Positions 45,711-59,000 of a stretch of 64,000 nucleotides of DNA are shown in pieces. The notes under the pieces were generated by a model, which was not told where the DNA came from, ran no database searches, and saw nothing but the letters and a program-made list of their open reading frames with translations. The position numbers and the translations under genes are program-made. This stretch comes from Mercenaria mercenaria (taxonomy: Eukaryota > Mollusca > Bivalvia > Venerida > Veneridae), in assembly GCF_021730395.1 (NCBI RefSeq), contig NC_069378.1:44467001-44531000 (forward strand). The letters are read 5' to 3'. The first letter of the stretch is position 1. The number at the start of each line of letters is the position of its first letter.

Positions 45711-46399
45711 TGATAAATGATTACAGGGTTCTGAGATGGACAGCTAAAAGATTTGTCCACAAAGCTACCTGCACTAAAGTCTTGCGACGTCACAATCAAT
45801 TAATGAAGCAATGTGTACATAAATCAAGTGTACGTACGTAAATTTCAATCACATTTTGTTTCTAGAGTGTAAGATAGCTATTCATCTATGTTCTTAAAAC
45901 TATTCTGAAAAGAGATTGACTTAATAAGTTTGCAAATTAAGTTGCGAAACCACATTTATTCAAGAAGGGCCTAAATTGTCCACCCGAAAACTTGTAATAT
46001 AGCTGTATATTACATGTACCTGTATTATAAAAATGGTTTTCATGAAGTTTTTTGTGAGTTACAAAAATGTTGAATTCCCTATGCTATGTTTGTAAACATC
46101 ACCTTATCGTTGGATTTATTTATGAATTATAGCCTCGTTGCGGAGCATTCTTCCGAAAAATCCGAAGATTCGCGACGGGTTCGTAAGCAGTCGGAAAACA
46201 TACTTTCGGTTTGAAAAAGGCGAAATGTTTTTGTTTATTTGTTGGTTATTCTTGAACATATTCACAACTATTTGGTCAGGTCCGATCCAGTGGGTCATAT
46301 TTTCAGTAAATATGAAGTTTCAGCTACAAACTTTGGTTTTCATATAATACTCGTTCAGGTTTTAGTAGTGGACCTTTATATAGCTTTTCTTCATGAAAG
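45711..46399. other. Intergenic stretch between the duplication and the nested mobile elements
   Basis: Apart from the dispersed repeat copy listed separately I see no gene. A CG-containing patch at 46130-46220 is unexplained. Confidence 0.4.
45852..46050 (-). repeat. Low-copy dispersed repeat, copy 3 (inverted)
   Basis: On the minus strand it reads GGGTGGACAATTTAGGCCCT, then TTTGCAAACTTATTAAGTCA, then ATCTCTTTTCAGAATAG, matching about 25925-26060. Confidence 0.6.
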
Positions 46400-46470
46400 T
46401 TAAAACAGCATGCCTCCAGATTTGGCTAAAGAATAATCTTTCTTTCAAATTGAAGTTTTGGTCATATTAT

Positions 46471-47550
46471 TGTGACGGGTGCAGATTTTATACATAGTTT
46501 ATAACAGTATGGTATTGGTTTAAATTTAGTGGCCTGTAGCCTAAATAGTATAGCAATGGTTTATTGATTTTATTCGGAATTCTTCTGATACTTAGGGCAG
46601 TAGAATACAGGTGATCGATAGTGTAACATCGTGCATTTTCATATGCACATTTAGATGCATTAAAGCTTAATTATTTTGGCAAATTATTGGTTAGGCAATA
46701 CATAGAGATAAAAGGTATGTTTGTTTTTTGTACAGGTTTTCCGTTGGCTGTGGAATTGTGTATTTATCGGTTGGATTGAGTTGTTTTATTGCTTCCTCTG
46801 ATTTTCCCGCCTCGCGCCATTTTTTCCCGGACTGTCAAATGATCGAACTTTATCTTTGTCACTTTTTACTTTACTAATTTATTGGTTACAGCAGTTCAGA
46901 GCACCACTGCACCTGGGAAAGGACATAGAGAGTGTGCAGAGAGTGTGTTACCAGAATTGTATGTGGGCTGTGGATCCCATAGATCCAGTAAGTATTTGTA
47001 TAAGTATTTGTATAAGTATTTGTATAAGTATCTGAAGGGTGTAAGTAATTTTTACAAGTCTAAGTAATTGTGTTACTGTTGGCAAATGTATATGTATTCC
47101 ATACATGTATATCTTTGTATTTACATGTGTATTTATTGTACTTTTGATCTGTAAAGCTTTTGCTTGTTAAGGGACCTATTATACACTTTGGATCAAGGAT
47201 TGTATTGTTTTAAATATAAAAGGACTGTCGAACCACAAGTACAAGTACGGAACTATTTTATATTTTATCATTTATATAAATGACGACATGTATATTATAT
47301 ATCTTTAGTTACTGCGTACCAGCTGACAGGATCATATAGTAAAATATGTGTAATTGTTAATTTCAGAGCGACGTTTGAGCGTTTTGAGGTTAGAAATCTC
47401 TATATCCACATGTCGTATAATAGACTGGTTTTACGAGCAGATTTCGTGTCAATTTATTATATAAAGCTGAACAGAAATAAATAACTATGCTGTACCTATG
47501 ACTTCGTTTGTTACGCATTTCCATACAAATCACGGGAAGCCAGGGTTACA
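46471..47550 (+). repeat. 5' LTR
   Basis: About 1080 bp, starting TGTGACGGGTGCAGATTTTA and ending GCCAGGGTTACA. It contains a tandem AAGTATTTGTAT unit near 46990-47027, with one more unit than the 3' LTR. Confidence 0.95.
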
Positions 47551-49683
47551 GATTTGGCGACCACGACGAGACTTACGAAAACAACAAGGGAGAACACTTC
47601 TAAATGGCATATTTGGACTTCTGTATCTTTGGATGATAAATTACGTAATTGGATGGAGAAGAGAGGAACACATTTTTACAGTGACAATTTACAGTGTAAA
47701 CATTAGGACATTGTGCTTGTGGTTCTTGATAATAAACATTGTTGTGAATGTAAAAAGGTCATCAGTTGGTGAGTTGACATTGTGTATGTTATTTACTTGA
47801 TCAGCACTAAAATAGCCTTTGTTTCTTAAATTTAGTACTTCAGATCTCAAATAAATTGTTAAATAAAGATAATTCAAGTGTAGAGAAAGTAATTGAAGTC
47901 TGATCTTAATCAGCTGTGAATTTAGTGCTAATCAGTAAATATATATTTAAAAAAAAATATATTTTTAGTGTGATATTGTAAAGTGTGAGTCTGAGGCAAT
48001 CCGAGTAAAGCACATTTCACCGGTGAAGGGCATAATCCACTAATTTGCATGAAATATAACTTTGCATAATTAAAATATCTATCAAATTCTTCTGAAACAT
48101 TTTAAATATTAATTCACACAGATCATTTTGACAGTCCCAGATTTTTTTACTGTCCACGCCAGTTCTTTTTTCTTAGAAAAAAAGGTGGTAACTACATTTT
48201 TCTGGGTTTGTCGACTGAAAGTGTAGTAGCTGTAGTCAAATCAATGTTGTTTTAGCTGGTGTAAACTGGTTTTCTTATCACACAAGCTGATAATATACAA
48301 TTTACAAGTGTAAATTATTGTTTACATTCTGTGGTTATTGTAGTAAAGGAGATATTCAGGGTAGTTCTGTAGAAGTAGAATTACTAGATAGATACATATT
48401 TTTTAAAGAAAATATTGAGTAAGATTTAATTGATAAATATCACTTTCAGAAATTTTCAAATTAATAACTTTATTTCAGCTGTACATCAAAGTGAGCTTTA
48501 CATGTACATTTCATTCATACTTTGTCTGTGACCTTGGTGACCTAAATCACATGATAATCACATGGTAGCATACTTACAGTTGATTGGTTTGAAAATAAAT
48601 ACTTGCATACAGGTGTCAGTCACATGACCAGTGAAGCAGTGTATTACTGAATGTAGGTCATCAGCATTGAACAACTTTGTGTATTAGTTAATACTGAATA
48701 TTTAGAAAGAAATTTAATAGATATTTATTCTTTTATACAACATTTAATACTTGGTCAGTAGTTAATTGTAAACATTGAACAGTGTAATTGATAATTAAGA
48801 ACATTATTGATTACATTTAAAGCTTTATTGAATTAGCAATATTTTCTGCAGTTCTGCAGTGGTTATACTTGTTACTGTTTGCACCACTTTCAGCAGCACT
48901 GTTATCATAAGAAATTTTTTTGGAATATTTGTTAATCTGTTACACTTTGTATAAAGTTTAATAGATTTTAACATATTACACTATATAGACAATAAGAAAA
49001 GTACTTAACTTTTTGAATTTAATTCAAATTGTTAAATACTGATACTCTATAGTGAAAGTTGAATTCATTAGCCGACACCGTGTTATGTTGTACAAGAATT
49101 GTGTTGTCTCGAGTCACACAGTACATATCGACAGATAGTTTTACTTAGTCGGATACTTTTATTCTTGCGCGTCGAATACCGTAAAAGGTCAAATAAACTG
49201 ACTTCGGACTTTGCACATAGTTTGTTTGATTATAGTGCAAAATATTTATTTAGTGTATTGAATAATTGAACTGAATTAATTATTCAACTGAAGTTGTCCG
49301 TTTGAATAAAGAGATACTTAGACGGTAATTTTAGCAGTTGTTTCATCTGGTAGAAACATACTTGTGATATATTTTAGAAATTGTTTCAGTTGCAAGGAAC
49401 AGTGCATATCATTGTGATTACAACATCACATGATCTTTGAGATATAATATTATTAGAAACTTCAGAAGTTCGGCTTTAATTGTGTGAGAAGAGTGAAATA
49501 GTTTAAAAGGTGTAATACTTACAGGAAAACATAGCAAAGAATAAAATAAGTAGAAACTTTAGGTGTCTTTGGTGTTAGTTGTGTGAGAAGAGTGAGATAG
49601 TTGAAAGGTGTGATTCTTATAAGAAAACTGAAACAGTTTAGGTAAATAGTTAGGTAAATAGTGAACTGTGAATAATAGTATAG

Positions 49684-49687
<4 letters not shown>

Positions 49688-49726
<39 letters not shown>
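49688..49726. repeat. (TA)n microsatellite in the LTR element leader
   Basis: Alternating AT dinucleotides inside the roughly 2.4-kb leader between the 5' LTR and the gag-like part. The rest of the leader is AT-rich with no recognised feature. Confidence 0.9.
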
Positions 49727-49727
<1 letters not shown>

Positions 49728-50000
49728 ACAGTGATCAGTGATTGCTTACAAAACTGATAATACAGTACTCAATAATAAATTGTTGAAAGTTGATGTTGTA
49801 TATACATCATGTATATGTAAATCTGTATTGAATAGTGGTATGTATATATGTTTTACGTGAGTATTGGTGATACTCAGTGTGAATTGTGACATAGGTTATT
49901 GTCTTATATAACAAACTATCACTGAAGTTCAGAGACTAGTTTGTGAAAGTGAATTATATATCTGAAATATTGTGAAAGTAACTTGTGATATATTGTAATT

Positions 50001-50666
50001 ATGGAGTTGACGGAGGATGAAAAGAAGATGGTGGCAGCATTTAGAGAGTTACATGCAACTCCGAAAGTAGAAAATGCAGATGACCTTGTACATTATATGA
50101 GACATTATGGCGAGGAAAAGGAAACTAAAATAAGCCATCAGGTTCCAAGATTATCTATCTTTTATGAAGAATTAGGGAAAAGAGAAGTTTCTTTTCAGAC
50201 TTGGAAATACGAACTTAAATGTTTGTTAAAAGAAAAGTTCCATAGTGAAGAACTTATACTTCAAGGAATACGTCGTTCCTGTAAGGGTGAAACAGCAGAT
50301 TTGTTAAGGAGAACTGGTGAAGGTGCAAAAGTGGCTGATATTATACATGCCTTCGAAAGCACTTTTGGTGTTATAGAAACACAAGAGTCAATCATGAAGA
50401 AGCTATATGATTGTACTCAACAGCAGGATGAAACAATAGCTGTTTATTCTTCAAAAGTTGAAGATCTGTTTTTAAAAGCAGAAGAAATGGGAGCTATTAC
50501 TGGCCCTGGAGGGAAGGACAAATTAAGAAGTATTTTATATCAAGGTTTGACACCAGACCTTAAACAATGGGCCAAGTTTGAATATCAAACTATACATGAT
50601 TATGAGAAATTTAAAGTCGCTCTCAGGAAAGTTGAGAATGACATGAGTATCAAGTATCAAGATTGA
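50001..50666 (+). pseudogene. Gag-like region of the LTR element
   Basis: Part of the LTR fossil. The predicted product resembles Ty3/Gypsy gag capsid: a helical region with SFQTWKYELKCLLKEKFHSE, then LILQGIRRSCKGETADLLRR and a later segment around VYSSKVEDLFLKAEEMGAIT. No zinc knuckle was seen. It is treated as a remnant of a broken element. Confidence 0.75.
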
Positions 50667-50739
50667 AGATGACACAGTTAAAGCTATATGTAACTCAGTT
50701 CACTGTTCACCGTTCATAGACATTTTACCATGTGCAACA

Positions 50740-52752
50740 TTGAATATAGTAGAATCAACTGAGAGTCCAGGAATGCCAATGGCTCAGATTGAAATGAGAG
50801 AGATCAGAAGACAACAAAGACAAGACCCAATAGTAGGAATATGGTATAGAGCCACAGTTGATAGACAGTTTCCAAGGAAGAACCTAATAGCCAATAACAG
50901 ACAGCATCAAACAATGTCAAGGCACTTTAAACAATTTAAAATGGTGAGAGGACTACTATATAGACAGACAAATGATCACGACCAGATAGTCAATCAACTT
51001 GTACTACCAGATATATACAAACAGCAGGTATTGAGAGGATTGCACAATGATGTTGGCCATCCGGGCAAAGAAAGGACAATATCATTGGTGAAGGAGAGAT
51101 TTTATTGGCCAGGTTATACTATTGACATAGAAAAATGGATAGAGAAATGCAATAGATGCCTGAGAAGGAAATCCTCAACAAATATCAGAGCCCCACTAGT
51201 CACCATCCAATCATCATATCCATTAGAAAGAGTTTGTATGGATTACTTGACAGTAGATCCTTGTAAAGGAGGAGTTGGAAACATACTGGTTATCACAGAT
51301 CATTTCACCAAATTCTCAATGGCAGTAGCAACTAGAAATCAAACAGTAAAAACAACAGCTGAAGCTCTTTTGGACAATTTTTTTCTGTATTACGGTATAC
51401 CTTCAGTTTTACATAGTGATCAAGGCGCAAATTTTGAATCGGACCTTATGAAAGAACTCTGCAAACTTATGGACATTCAGAAAACAAGAACAACTAGTTA
51501 CCACCCGCAATGTAATGGACAGACTGAACGATATAATCGCACTCTTTTAGACATGTTAGGAACATTGGAACCAGACAAAAAGGCTGACTGGAAAAAGTAT
51601 TTACCAACTTAAGTCTACGCATATAATGCTACCAAACACGAGTCTACTGGATACTCACCATTTGAGCTGATGTTTGGAAGAAAGCCAAAACTACCAATAG
51701 ACGCCCTCTTCCAGTTAGAACAAGAAGACAGTATGAGTACAAATTATGTAAAAGATCTTCAGAATAAATTAGAAACATCAAGAGAAATTGCCAACAGATC
51801 TTTAGAAAAGGCCAGAAACAAGCAAAAACATCAGTTTGACAAGAAGGCAAAAGCTGTACAAATAAATATAGGAGATACAGTCTTAGTGAAAATCCTTGCG
51901 TTTGATGGTAAGCACAAGATTGCAGATCGCTTTGAGGAGGAAGTATATCAGGTGGTGGAACAACCAAGTAAAGAGATACCGGTTTTTATTGTAAAAGCAC
52001 CAGACGGGAAAGTCAGAAGACTACATAGAAACCACTTATTACCTGTAAAGATGGATAGAGAGATACCAGATATAAGACCAGATCCAAACTTACAGAATAA
52101 AACATCGGAAGATACAGAAGGTATTGCTAGACGCAAAGAGATAGCTAGTAAATCTGAATCTGCTAAAGATACAGAACAGAAACACAAAGAGACAGATAGT
52201 GAATCTGATGTAGAAGTTGTATACACAAGTTCTAGAAAGAGACTGACCGGTCAGCCCAGAAGTAAACATATAGAGAAAGAAATAGACGGAGCATCAGGTA
52301 GGCAAGAAGACAAAACAGAAGAAAAAACTGATACAGGTATGTATACTTTAAAAAAGTTTCAGAGAAGGGATAAGAAGGTTGAAGTACTTTCTGTAGATAC
52401 AGAAGTAGACGAACCTTCAGAAGATGATGTTGCTTTAGTAGAAGAGTCTTCAGAAGAAGAATTAGAAGAAGTGGAGGAAGGAAAAAGACCAAGAGAATAT
52501 CTGGTACATGAGACTGATGAAGAAGATAGGCCACCGCCTAGACCACCTCCTAAAAGAAAACCAAACAAGGAACAGGTTAAAAGATCACCAAGAAGATCTT
52601 CAAGACCTAAGAAAGAACCCATTTGGTATAAGGACTATCAGGTTGGACAGAAAAAGCTGCAGAGAGACAGCTGTCAATTACAACAACTTTTAGACTTGCA
52701 TACACAGCAGGCAAAAGTAACTGCAGAACTTTTAAGCAAATTGAATATGTGA
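50740..52752 (+). pseudogene. Integrase-like region of the LTR element, with a long charged C-terminal tail
   Basis: Part of the LTR fossil. It shows an H2C2 zinc-binding region ([10 protein letters not shown] and CNRC), the catalytic core with [17 protein letters not shown] and [15 protein letters not shown], and a C-terminal part followed by a long acidic and basic low-complexity tail with a proline run near 52530-52555. No chromodomain recognised. The region is not intact. Confidence 0.85.
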
Positions 52753-53554
52753 TATTATGTTTTTAAAATAAATGACACTTGATATTTTGTTTATATGTAT
52801 AAACATTGTTTAAAATGATCAATAGAGATGTCTGCTATGAGACTCTACTTAGTTCACATGGACATATTGTGATTTGAAATAAGGTAACTTGATATGTTAC
52901 AATGTAACTGATATTATATCAACTCTATTTCATATGAACATACTGTTCTACCATTTTGTATCAGTTGATGTATATTTCATTGGTATAATATGAAATTGTT
53001 TATTGCTTTACAAAAGTAATAAATATATATAGTGCTCATTTATTGTGATGTGACAGATATTACAATAAAGAATCAGATATTCAAACGATAAATATATTTG
53101 TGTTTCTTATAGCATAACTTAGAGTGAACAGATGATTTATTGCTGTACTATTACAGTAATGAAATAAGAAATTTTAGAAAAAGGATAAGTGATCATTACT
53201 TTTTATAAGTAATTAACCTTTACTTTATACATTAGTATTGATTATAATATTTAATTATGTTATCTTTTGCAGGCAAGATGATAGTTTTGGTTGTACAATT
53301 ATGTTGTTTTTTTAACCTGTCATTTTTTTCAGCAATAGTAATTATGCCATAAGTATGTGTTATTTTGTTATACAATGGTATCATATTACTTATAATATAT
53401 ATGTCAATTGTCATTTCAGCGATTGCGATAATATGAACCTTATATTTTGCTTAAGTCATAGCATATAGTTATTTAGATCATAGGACTATGTTTTAAATGA
53501 TCATAAGTGTGTATCTTCATTAGGTCGAGACGACTTTTACAAAGCGGGGGAGAG

Positions 53555-54621
53555 TGTGACGGGTGCAGATTTTATACATAGTTTATAACAGTATGGTATT
53601 GGTTTAAATTTAGTGGCCTGTAGCCTAAATAGTATAGCAATGGTTTATTGATTTTATTCGGAATTCTTCTGATACTTAGGGCAGTAGAATACAGATGATC
53701 GATAGTGTAACATCGTGCATTTTCATATGCACATTTAGATGTATTAAAGCTTAATTATTTTGGCAAATTAATGGTTAGGCAATACATAGAGATAAAAGGT
53801 ATGTAGGTTTTTGTACAGGTTTTCCGTTGGCTGTGGAATTGTGTATTTATCGGTTGGATTGAGTTGTTTTATTGCTTCCTTTGATTTTCCCGCCTCGCGC
53901 CATTTTTTCCCGGACTGTCAAATGATCGAACTTTATCTTTGTCACTTTTTACTTTACTAATTTATTGGTTACAGCAGTTCAGAGCACCACTGCACCTGGG
54001 AAAGGACATAGAGAGTGTGTAGAGAGTGTGTTACCAGAATTGTATGTGGGCTGTGGATCCCATAGATCCAGTAAGTATTTGTATAAGTATTTGTATAAGT
54101 ATCTGAAGGGTGTAAGTAATTTTTACAAGTCTAAGTAATTGTGTTACTATTGGCAAATGTATATGTATTCCATACATGTATATCTTTGTATTTACATGTG
54201 TATTTATTGTACTTTTGATCTGTAAAGCTTTTGCTTGTTAAGGGACCTATTATACACTTTGGATCAAGGATTGTATTGTTTTAAATATAAAAGAACTGTC
54301 GAACCACAAGTACAAGTACGGAACTATTTTATATTTTATCATTTATATAAATGACGACATGTATATTATATATCTTTAGTTACTGCGTACCAGCTGACAG
54401 GATCATATAGTAAAATATGTGTAATTGTTAATTTCAGAGCGACGTTTGAGCGTTTTGAGGTTAGAAATCTCTATATCCTCATGTCGTATAACAGACTGGT
54501 TTTACGAGAAGATTTCGTGTCAATTTATTATATAAAGCTGAACAGAAATAAATAACTATGCTGTACCTATGACTTCGTTTGTTACGTATTTCCATACAAA
54601 TCACGGGAAGCCAGGGTTACA
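53555..54621 (+). repeat. 3' LTR
   Basis: About 1067 bp, preceded by the purine-rich AAAGCGGGGGAGAG. It aligns end to end with the 5' LTR with few differences by eye. Confidence 0.95.
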
Positions 54622-55010
54622 TTATGAACTTTAGAACATGAATTTTTGTTTCTAAAATATTCAAAAATCCAAATCAAGAAAAAAAGATGACCGCGTCAGG
54701 AATCGAACCCCGAACCGCCGCGGCAAGAAAGACATTTTCCCGTCGTCGTAACGAATAGCGCTTTAGCTGAAGTAGTGAATAATGACTTCAAAATATAGAT
54801 ATTTATAATCGAGACAGTTTACCTGGAGTAAAAGCGTGACAAACGCTTTTCGATTTTCGATTTTAACAGCAAATTCTCATGTGTTTCCGTAACATAAAGT
54901 TTGTCAGTAATTAAGTTTTAAAGCCTTCTTAAGAAATATAGCATTTATTTCAAGATATCTAAAAATAATATTTTTTTGTTGTTGAACGATCTGGAGGCAT
55001 GCCGCTTTAA

Positions 55011-55479
55011 TATTTTACTTGAATTGACGGTTGAATTGTGTCTGTCCAGAACGACAAAGAAAATTTCAGCCTGGCTTTTGAAAGTATTTAAAACTTCATC
55101 ACTTTCTCAATAAATTATTAAACGCTAGCCGGTATCTGGATTAAAAAAGGATACTTGTAATCTTGTGAAAATGCTTTCTTACTATTGCTTGTTGGCTAGC
55201 TTGGTAGCAGCACCAAAATATATATAGAACCATCTAAGTTGGTGGGTCCAGAAGAACAAGAAATATCAACAGAAATAAACCATTTTCTTGATTGTGATTC
55301 TTCATTTTTTGTTAGAAAGTGTTGAGCATGTGCAAATCAACTCAAAATCATTTGATGTATGCCTCTGAGAGCGAAAGATAATAGTCATAAGTGTCTATTT
55401 CCTTACCGCGCATTGGATAAAATAATGTGTAAAGTTTAAGTGATTTTCTTTACACTTTAATATGAAGGTGCATAAAATG
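55011..55479. other. Spacer downstream of the C1q gene 3' end
   Basis: No feature recognised between the MITE and the candidate polyadenylation signal of the minus-strand gene. Confidence 0.4.
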
Positions 55480-55485
55480 TTTATT
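55480..55485 (-). promoter_or_regulatory. Candidate polyadenylation signal of the TSP1-C1q gene
   Basis: AATAAA on the minus strand, about 200 nt after the stop codon of the C1q exon. It is the best-placed canonical hexamer I found on that strand. Confidence 0.45.
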
Positions 55486-55684
55486 TTTGACTGTGCAGTG
55501 AATTTGAGCGTGTTTGTCTTTACCAGAAGTTTTTCGTTCAAATATTTCTATAACGTACTATTACACTGTAATAAATAAACATAAATCCTTCTCAAGAATT
55601 TGTACCGACGTCTGTAAATTTAATATGGACTTGAAATTATTGGACAATACAAATATGGAAAATTTAACAACCTTCTAAATAAAT

Positions 55685-56088
55685 CTATGCATGGACTATT
55701 ATTCCCGTAAAGTAGTTCCTTAATGCATCACCACGCACTATATAGTTCCCGGTGTACGTGGTGTGTGTCCACTGCACAATCACTTTCTGATGCTTCTTCA
55801 CGGTGGCAACAGCCTGTGCCATGGGACAAGAAACAGCACTAGCATCAAATGCATAGGATGAGGCGTACGTCGTGTCCCCTACCTTGATGTCAAAGTACAA
55901 ATTCTGATTGTTAGCAAAACACATTTGTGCACTGAATGAGTATGTTCCATGCACAGGTGCCGTGAACTCCCCTGTAGAATTATTGTAAGCTCCTCCCTCG
56001 TTCACCAAGACGCGAGTAAAAACCATGGTCTGGCCTGCAGCAGGACTCAAGTCGTCAACCGAGTAAGCGTTAAAGGCAACGTTAGGCA
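55685..56088 (-). CDS. C1q domain, terminal exon
   Basis: The acceptor TTTTCCAG lies just before 56088 and it enters in phase 1. It reads PNVAFNAYSVDDLSP, then VFTRVLVNEGGAYNNSTGEF, TAPVHGTYSFSAQ, a later region with VKKHQKVIVQWTH and the closing YFTGIIVHA, with TAG at 55687-55685. About 134 residues is the normal length for a complete C1q head, so the domain is whole. Confidence 0.93.
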
Positions 56089-59000
56089 CTGGAAAATATG
56101 ATTTATAACAGTCTAAATTGATATGGAAGATATCTCAATAGAGCGATGCATAATAAATGCGTGCTTTTATTAAAACTCACTGAGTAATCTATCGATATTG
56201 TCTGACATATGAAAATACAAACAGAGCGTTTTAATGTGTGGAACTGATATGTCAAAAACAATTTTACTCTATAATACCTTTTATTACATGGCTCCTTATA
56301 TAAATTGCCGGTCCATAGTTTGTGTTGTATTACCGGTCTATATTCCGCACATCTTAGCTTGGCTACTATGTCAAACATTTTAAAATGAAACTGTAAAGAT
56401 TAGTTCCTGATGTCATGTTATAAAAACCCCATTGAACAGGTTGCCGGTAAATATTCAAAACTATTGACTCAATAAGCGTATACTATTTGTAGTACTTAGT
56501 GACGTTTGCACAATCTGAGAAAGAAGTGATATTAGAAACAGATCTATTATAGAAATATACGTCACTGGCACCTGCAAGGCGGATAACTCATGTTTAGTTT
56601 TTGGTTCGACAGGAATGAACTACGTGTATATCGTAATTATAATAATGTTTACTAGTTCCGGGTGCAGATGGGAATATCCGGTTCTCGGGCGGTAATGAGG
56701 CTCCGCATGTATGCATTAAGAATTTTTTTTTTAGTTTATTTTATATATTATTATATATTGAAAGGAAAGATCTCTTATTCGTTTTTATCTACAATGCAGC
56801 AGGCAATTTTTCTACACCCTGTTACTCATAATTTATAATGCATTGTCTTTTAATACTTGATACTGCATTTAAGATGAATGTCTTAAACATGTGTTTGAAT
56901 ACATATACTTTGGAAATAGATTTAGTTTTGCGTTCTTTGATGGCAAATAATTAAAACACGGTTTTGAGTTCAGATGCGTAGTAACGAAAATGCAACAAAG
57001 CACGCAAAACTAAAGTCTGTTTTCATTCTAACACGTTCGAATTTCACCAGGAGGGATACTAGTCAGGAATCCGTTTTTAGGTGTAAATTGACGAAGTAAA
57101 CCGGAATACTATTAGCCAAATGTAGGTCATTTTGTGAAACGTGTTTAAATTGACAAGACAATAATTTGGCAGCAATTTTGAAATTCGTTAAGGAGGATTA
57201 GCGGATTATCAGAAGTTAGTTTATAGAGTATAAAACAGAATAGAATGAAGTTTTAATATTCCACATTGTTAACGATTATGATATATTGCCGTTAATCTGA
57301 ATTCAACTGCCTTTATGCCTTCATGTTACTTACGACAGACGTCATTGCCACATGCTGACACCTGGTTGGTATCGCCTTCACAGTTCTTTCCTAACGGTGA
57401 TGGACGGGGATTTGTACATGTCCTTGACCGGGTCTTTGTTCCACCCCCGCAGGTGACAGTGCAGCTGTCCCATACTCCCCAGTTTGACCAACCACCATCT
57501 GAAACAAGAAAAATAGCGTAGTGTGGCTATATATTTTAATCCTGATAAGGTCTTCATGAACTATTACGAAAGGATGAGTCGTAACAAAATGGAGCCAACT
57601 CAGTCTCGAATTGAGAAAAGACATTTGCCTTTACGTTGCATTGTACTTGAGAAGAAAAATGTTATCGTTTGGATTTAATAGATATGTCTGAAAATAGTCT
57701 AAAGTAGTGGAAGAAAGTCAAACATTTTAGTTTATAAATGTCTGGTATTTCGAAACTAAATGTTTGAGCTTATCTCAGCAGAGAATTATGTTACTAACTG
57801 GAAATATTGGCATGCCCAAAACGAGTTTAAACCCTAACTTGGTTGTGTTATTTTCTTAAAAGGATCTTCTTATAGATTTTACTATCGATTACAGCAGAGT
57901 CATTAAGCTTTAAGCACCTTGTGGTGGATGTAAAAGGTCTTCCGGTTTACAAGCATTTTTAATTAACTCTTTTGGAAAGTAGGTATGTCAATACTAGAGC
58001 GCATCAGTCAGCGCATCAGTCAGACCAACTAGAACATGCTACCTGTGGTTAAATACAAAACCTTGCATAGGAATTAATCCCTTTCCGTGTAATATAGCAT
58101 GTACTCGTGACAGTCAGAAAAATCAAAAGCTTTGACTCAGTTTTGCTTATTTACTGCTACTTTGGAATAATGGAGTCCATTCAATATAACTTTACTAGAA
58201 TTCCACTTAAGCCGGTGCTGTGTTGTGTTTGGGGTTGGTGGTGGAGTTGTTAATTCTATTGCCTATCACGAACAGACTCATTCAAACCGAGTCTGCTATT
58301 ATTTGCTTACGGTCGTTTTATCTTCTTGTAGATTTTATTATTTGACATGGAAACCTAGTTTTTGACCTAGGATCAATTTCAAACTCGTCTGAATTTTTAA
58401 GGTAGATAGTCTTACCAAGTTTCATTAAGATCCTGTCCAAAATTATTACCTTTAGGTTAATAACAGTAGAATTGCTGACGACACACTATGACGACAACGG
58501 ACACAGAGCGATTATATATATTAATTACTAGCTCATTTTCAAGAGGTCAGGTAATATAAATCCCAGACAAAGTATATATAATATACGCGTACTCGCGCAA
58601 GGTCCCGGGAAACACAACTTGACATCCATGGTATCGCCGTAGCAATTATCTCCGAACCTATCTGGCACAGGGTTAGTACATGTACGATGATGTCTCTGAA
58701 TCCCGATATCGCAGCTGACAGAGCATGTTTCCCAATCCTGCCATTTAGTCCAGCCTCCGTGAACTGAAAGTTATAACTTGTAATCAACTAAAAACACAAC
58801 CTTGCATGAGATCGGAGGAACAAATGTGTATGATATACATGTATTTGTATGTATTGAATTTAATGCCTTATTCAATTGTACTCGCTAATAAACCTGATCG
58901 TCTTATAGATAAACGTTCGTTGTTCTACTGTTAATTGCCAATTCTCCTTTTGAATAAACTTTGTTTCAAACTAATTAAGTATACAAATCCGCAATTAATC

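Larger units (their letters stand above)
46471..54621 (+). mobile_element. Ty3/Gypsy-like LTR retrotransposon fossil
   Basis: The element has two long direct LTRs (TGTGACGGG to GGTTACA), a primer-binding-like TTGGCGACCACGACGAG directly after the 5' LTR, a purine-rich tract directly before the 3' LTR, a long leader, a gag-like part (about 50.0-50.7 kb) and an integrase-like part with a long charged tail (about 50.7-52.75 kb). The order gag then integrase and the integrase type suit Ty3/Gypsy. No reverse transcriptase was recognised in the copy. It is broken, with at least two breaks. The flanks suggest a 4-5-bp target duplication, TTAT or ATTAT. The two LTRs are very similar, so the insertion is probably recent on a genomic scale. 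It is inserted in a TTAA-flanked MITE. Confidence 0.9.
46404..55006 (-). mobile_element. TTAA-flanked inverted-repeat element (family D-related MITE), split by an LTR retrotransposon
   Basis: The left end AACAGCATGCCTCCAGAT (46404-46421) and the right end, read on the minus strand as AGCGGCATGCCTCCAGAT, are inverted repeats. Each is bordered by TTAA (46400-46403, 55007-55010), which suits a piggyBac-type non-autonomous element. Without the LTR element inside it would be about 450 bp. The interior on the minus strand contains a tRNA-like B box, GGGGTTCGATTCC, near 54690-54715. Sequence on both sides of the LTR element continues the family D alignment with 26290-26660, showing that one element was split. 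Confidence 0.7.

Noticed and set aside
51644-52622. Minus-strand frames opposite the integrase-like region
   Set aside because: They are antisense shadows of the LTR element; their composition mirrors its charged tail.
58539-58787. An 82-codon minus-strand frame over the second TSP1 exon
   Set aside because: It is a shadow in another frame. The TSP1 reading frame with six cysteines and correct splice phases explains the interval.
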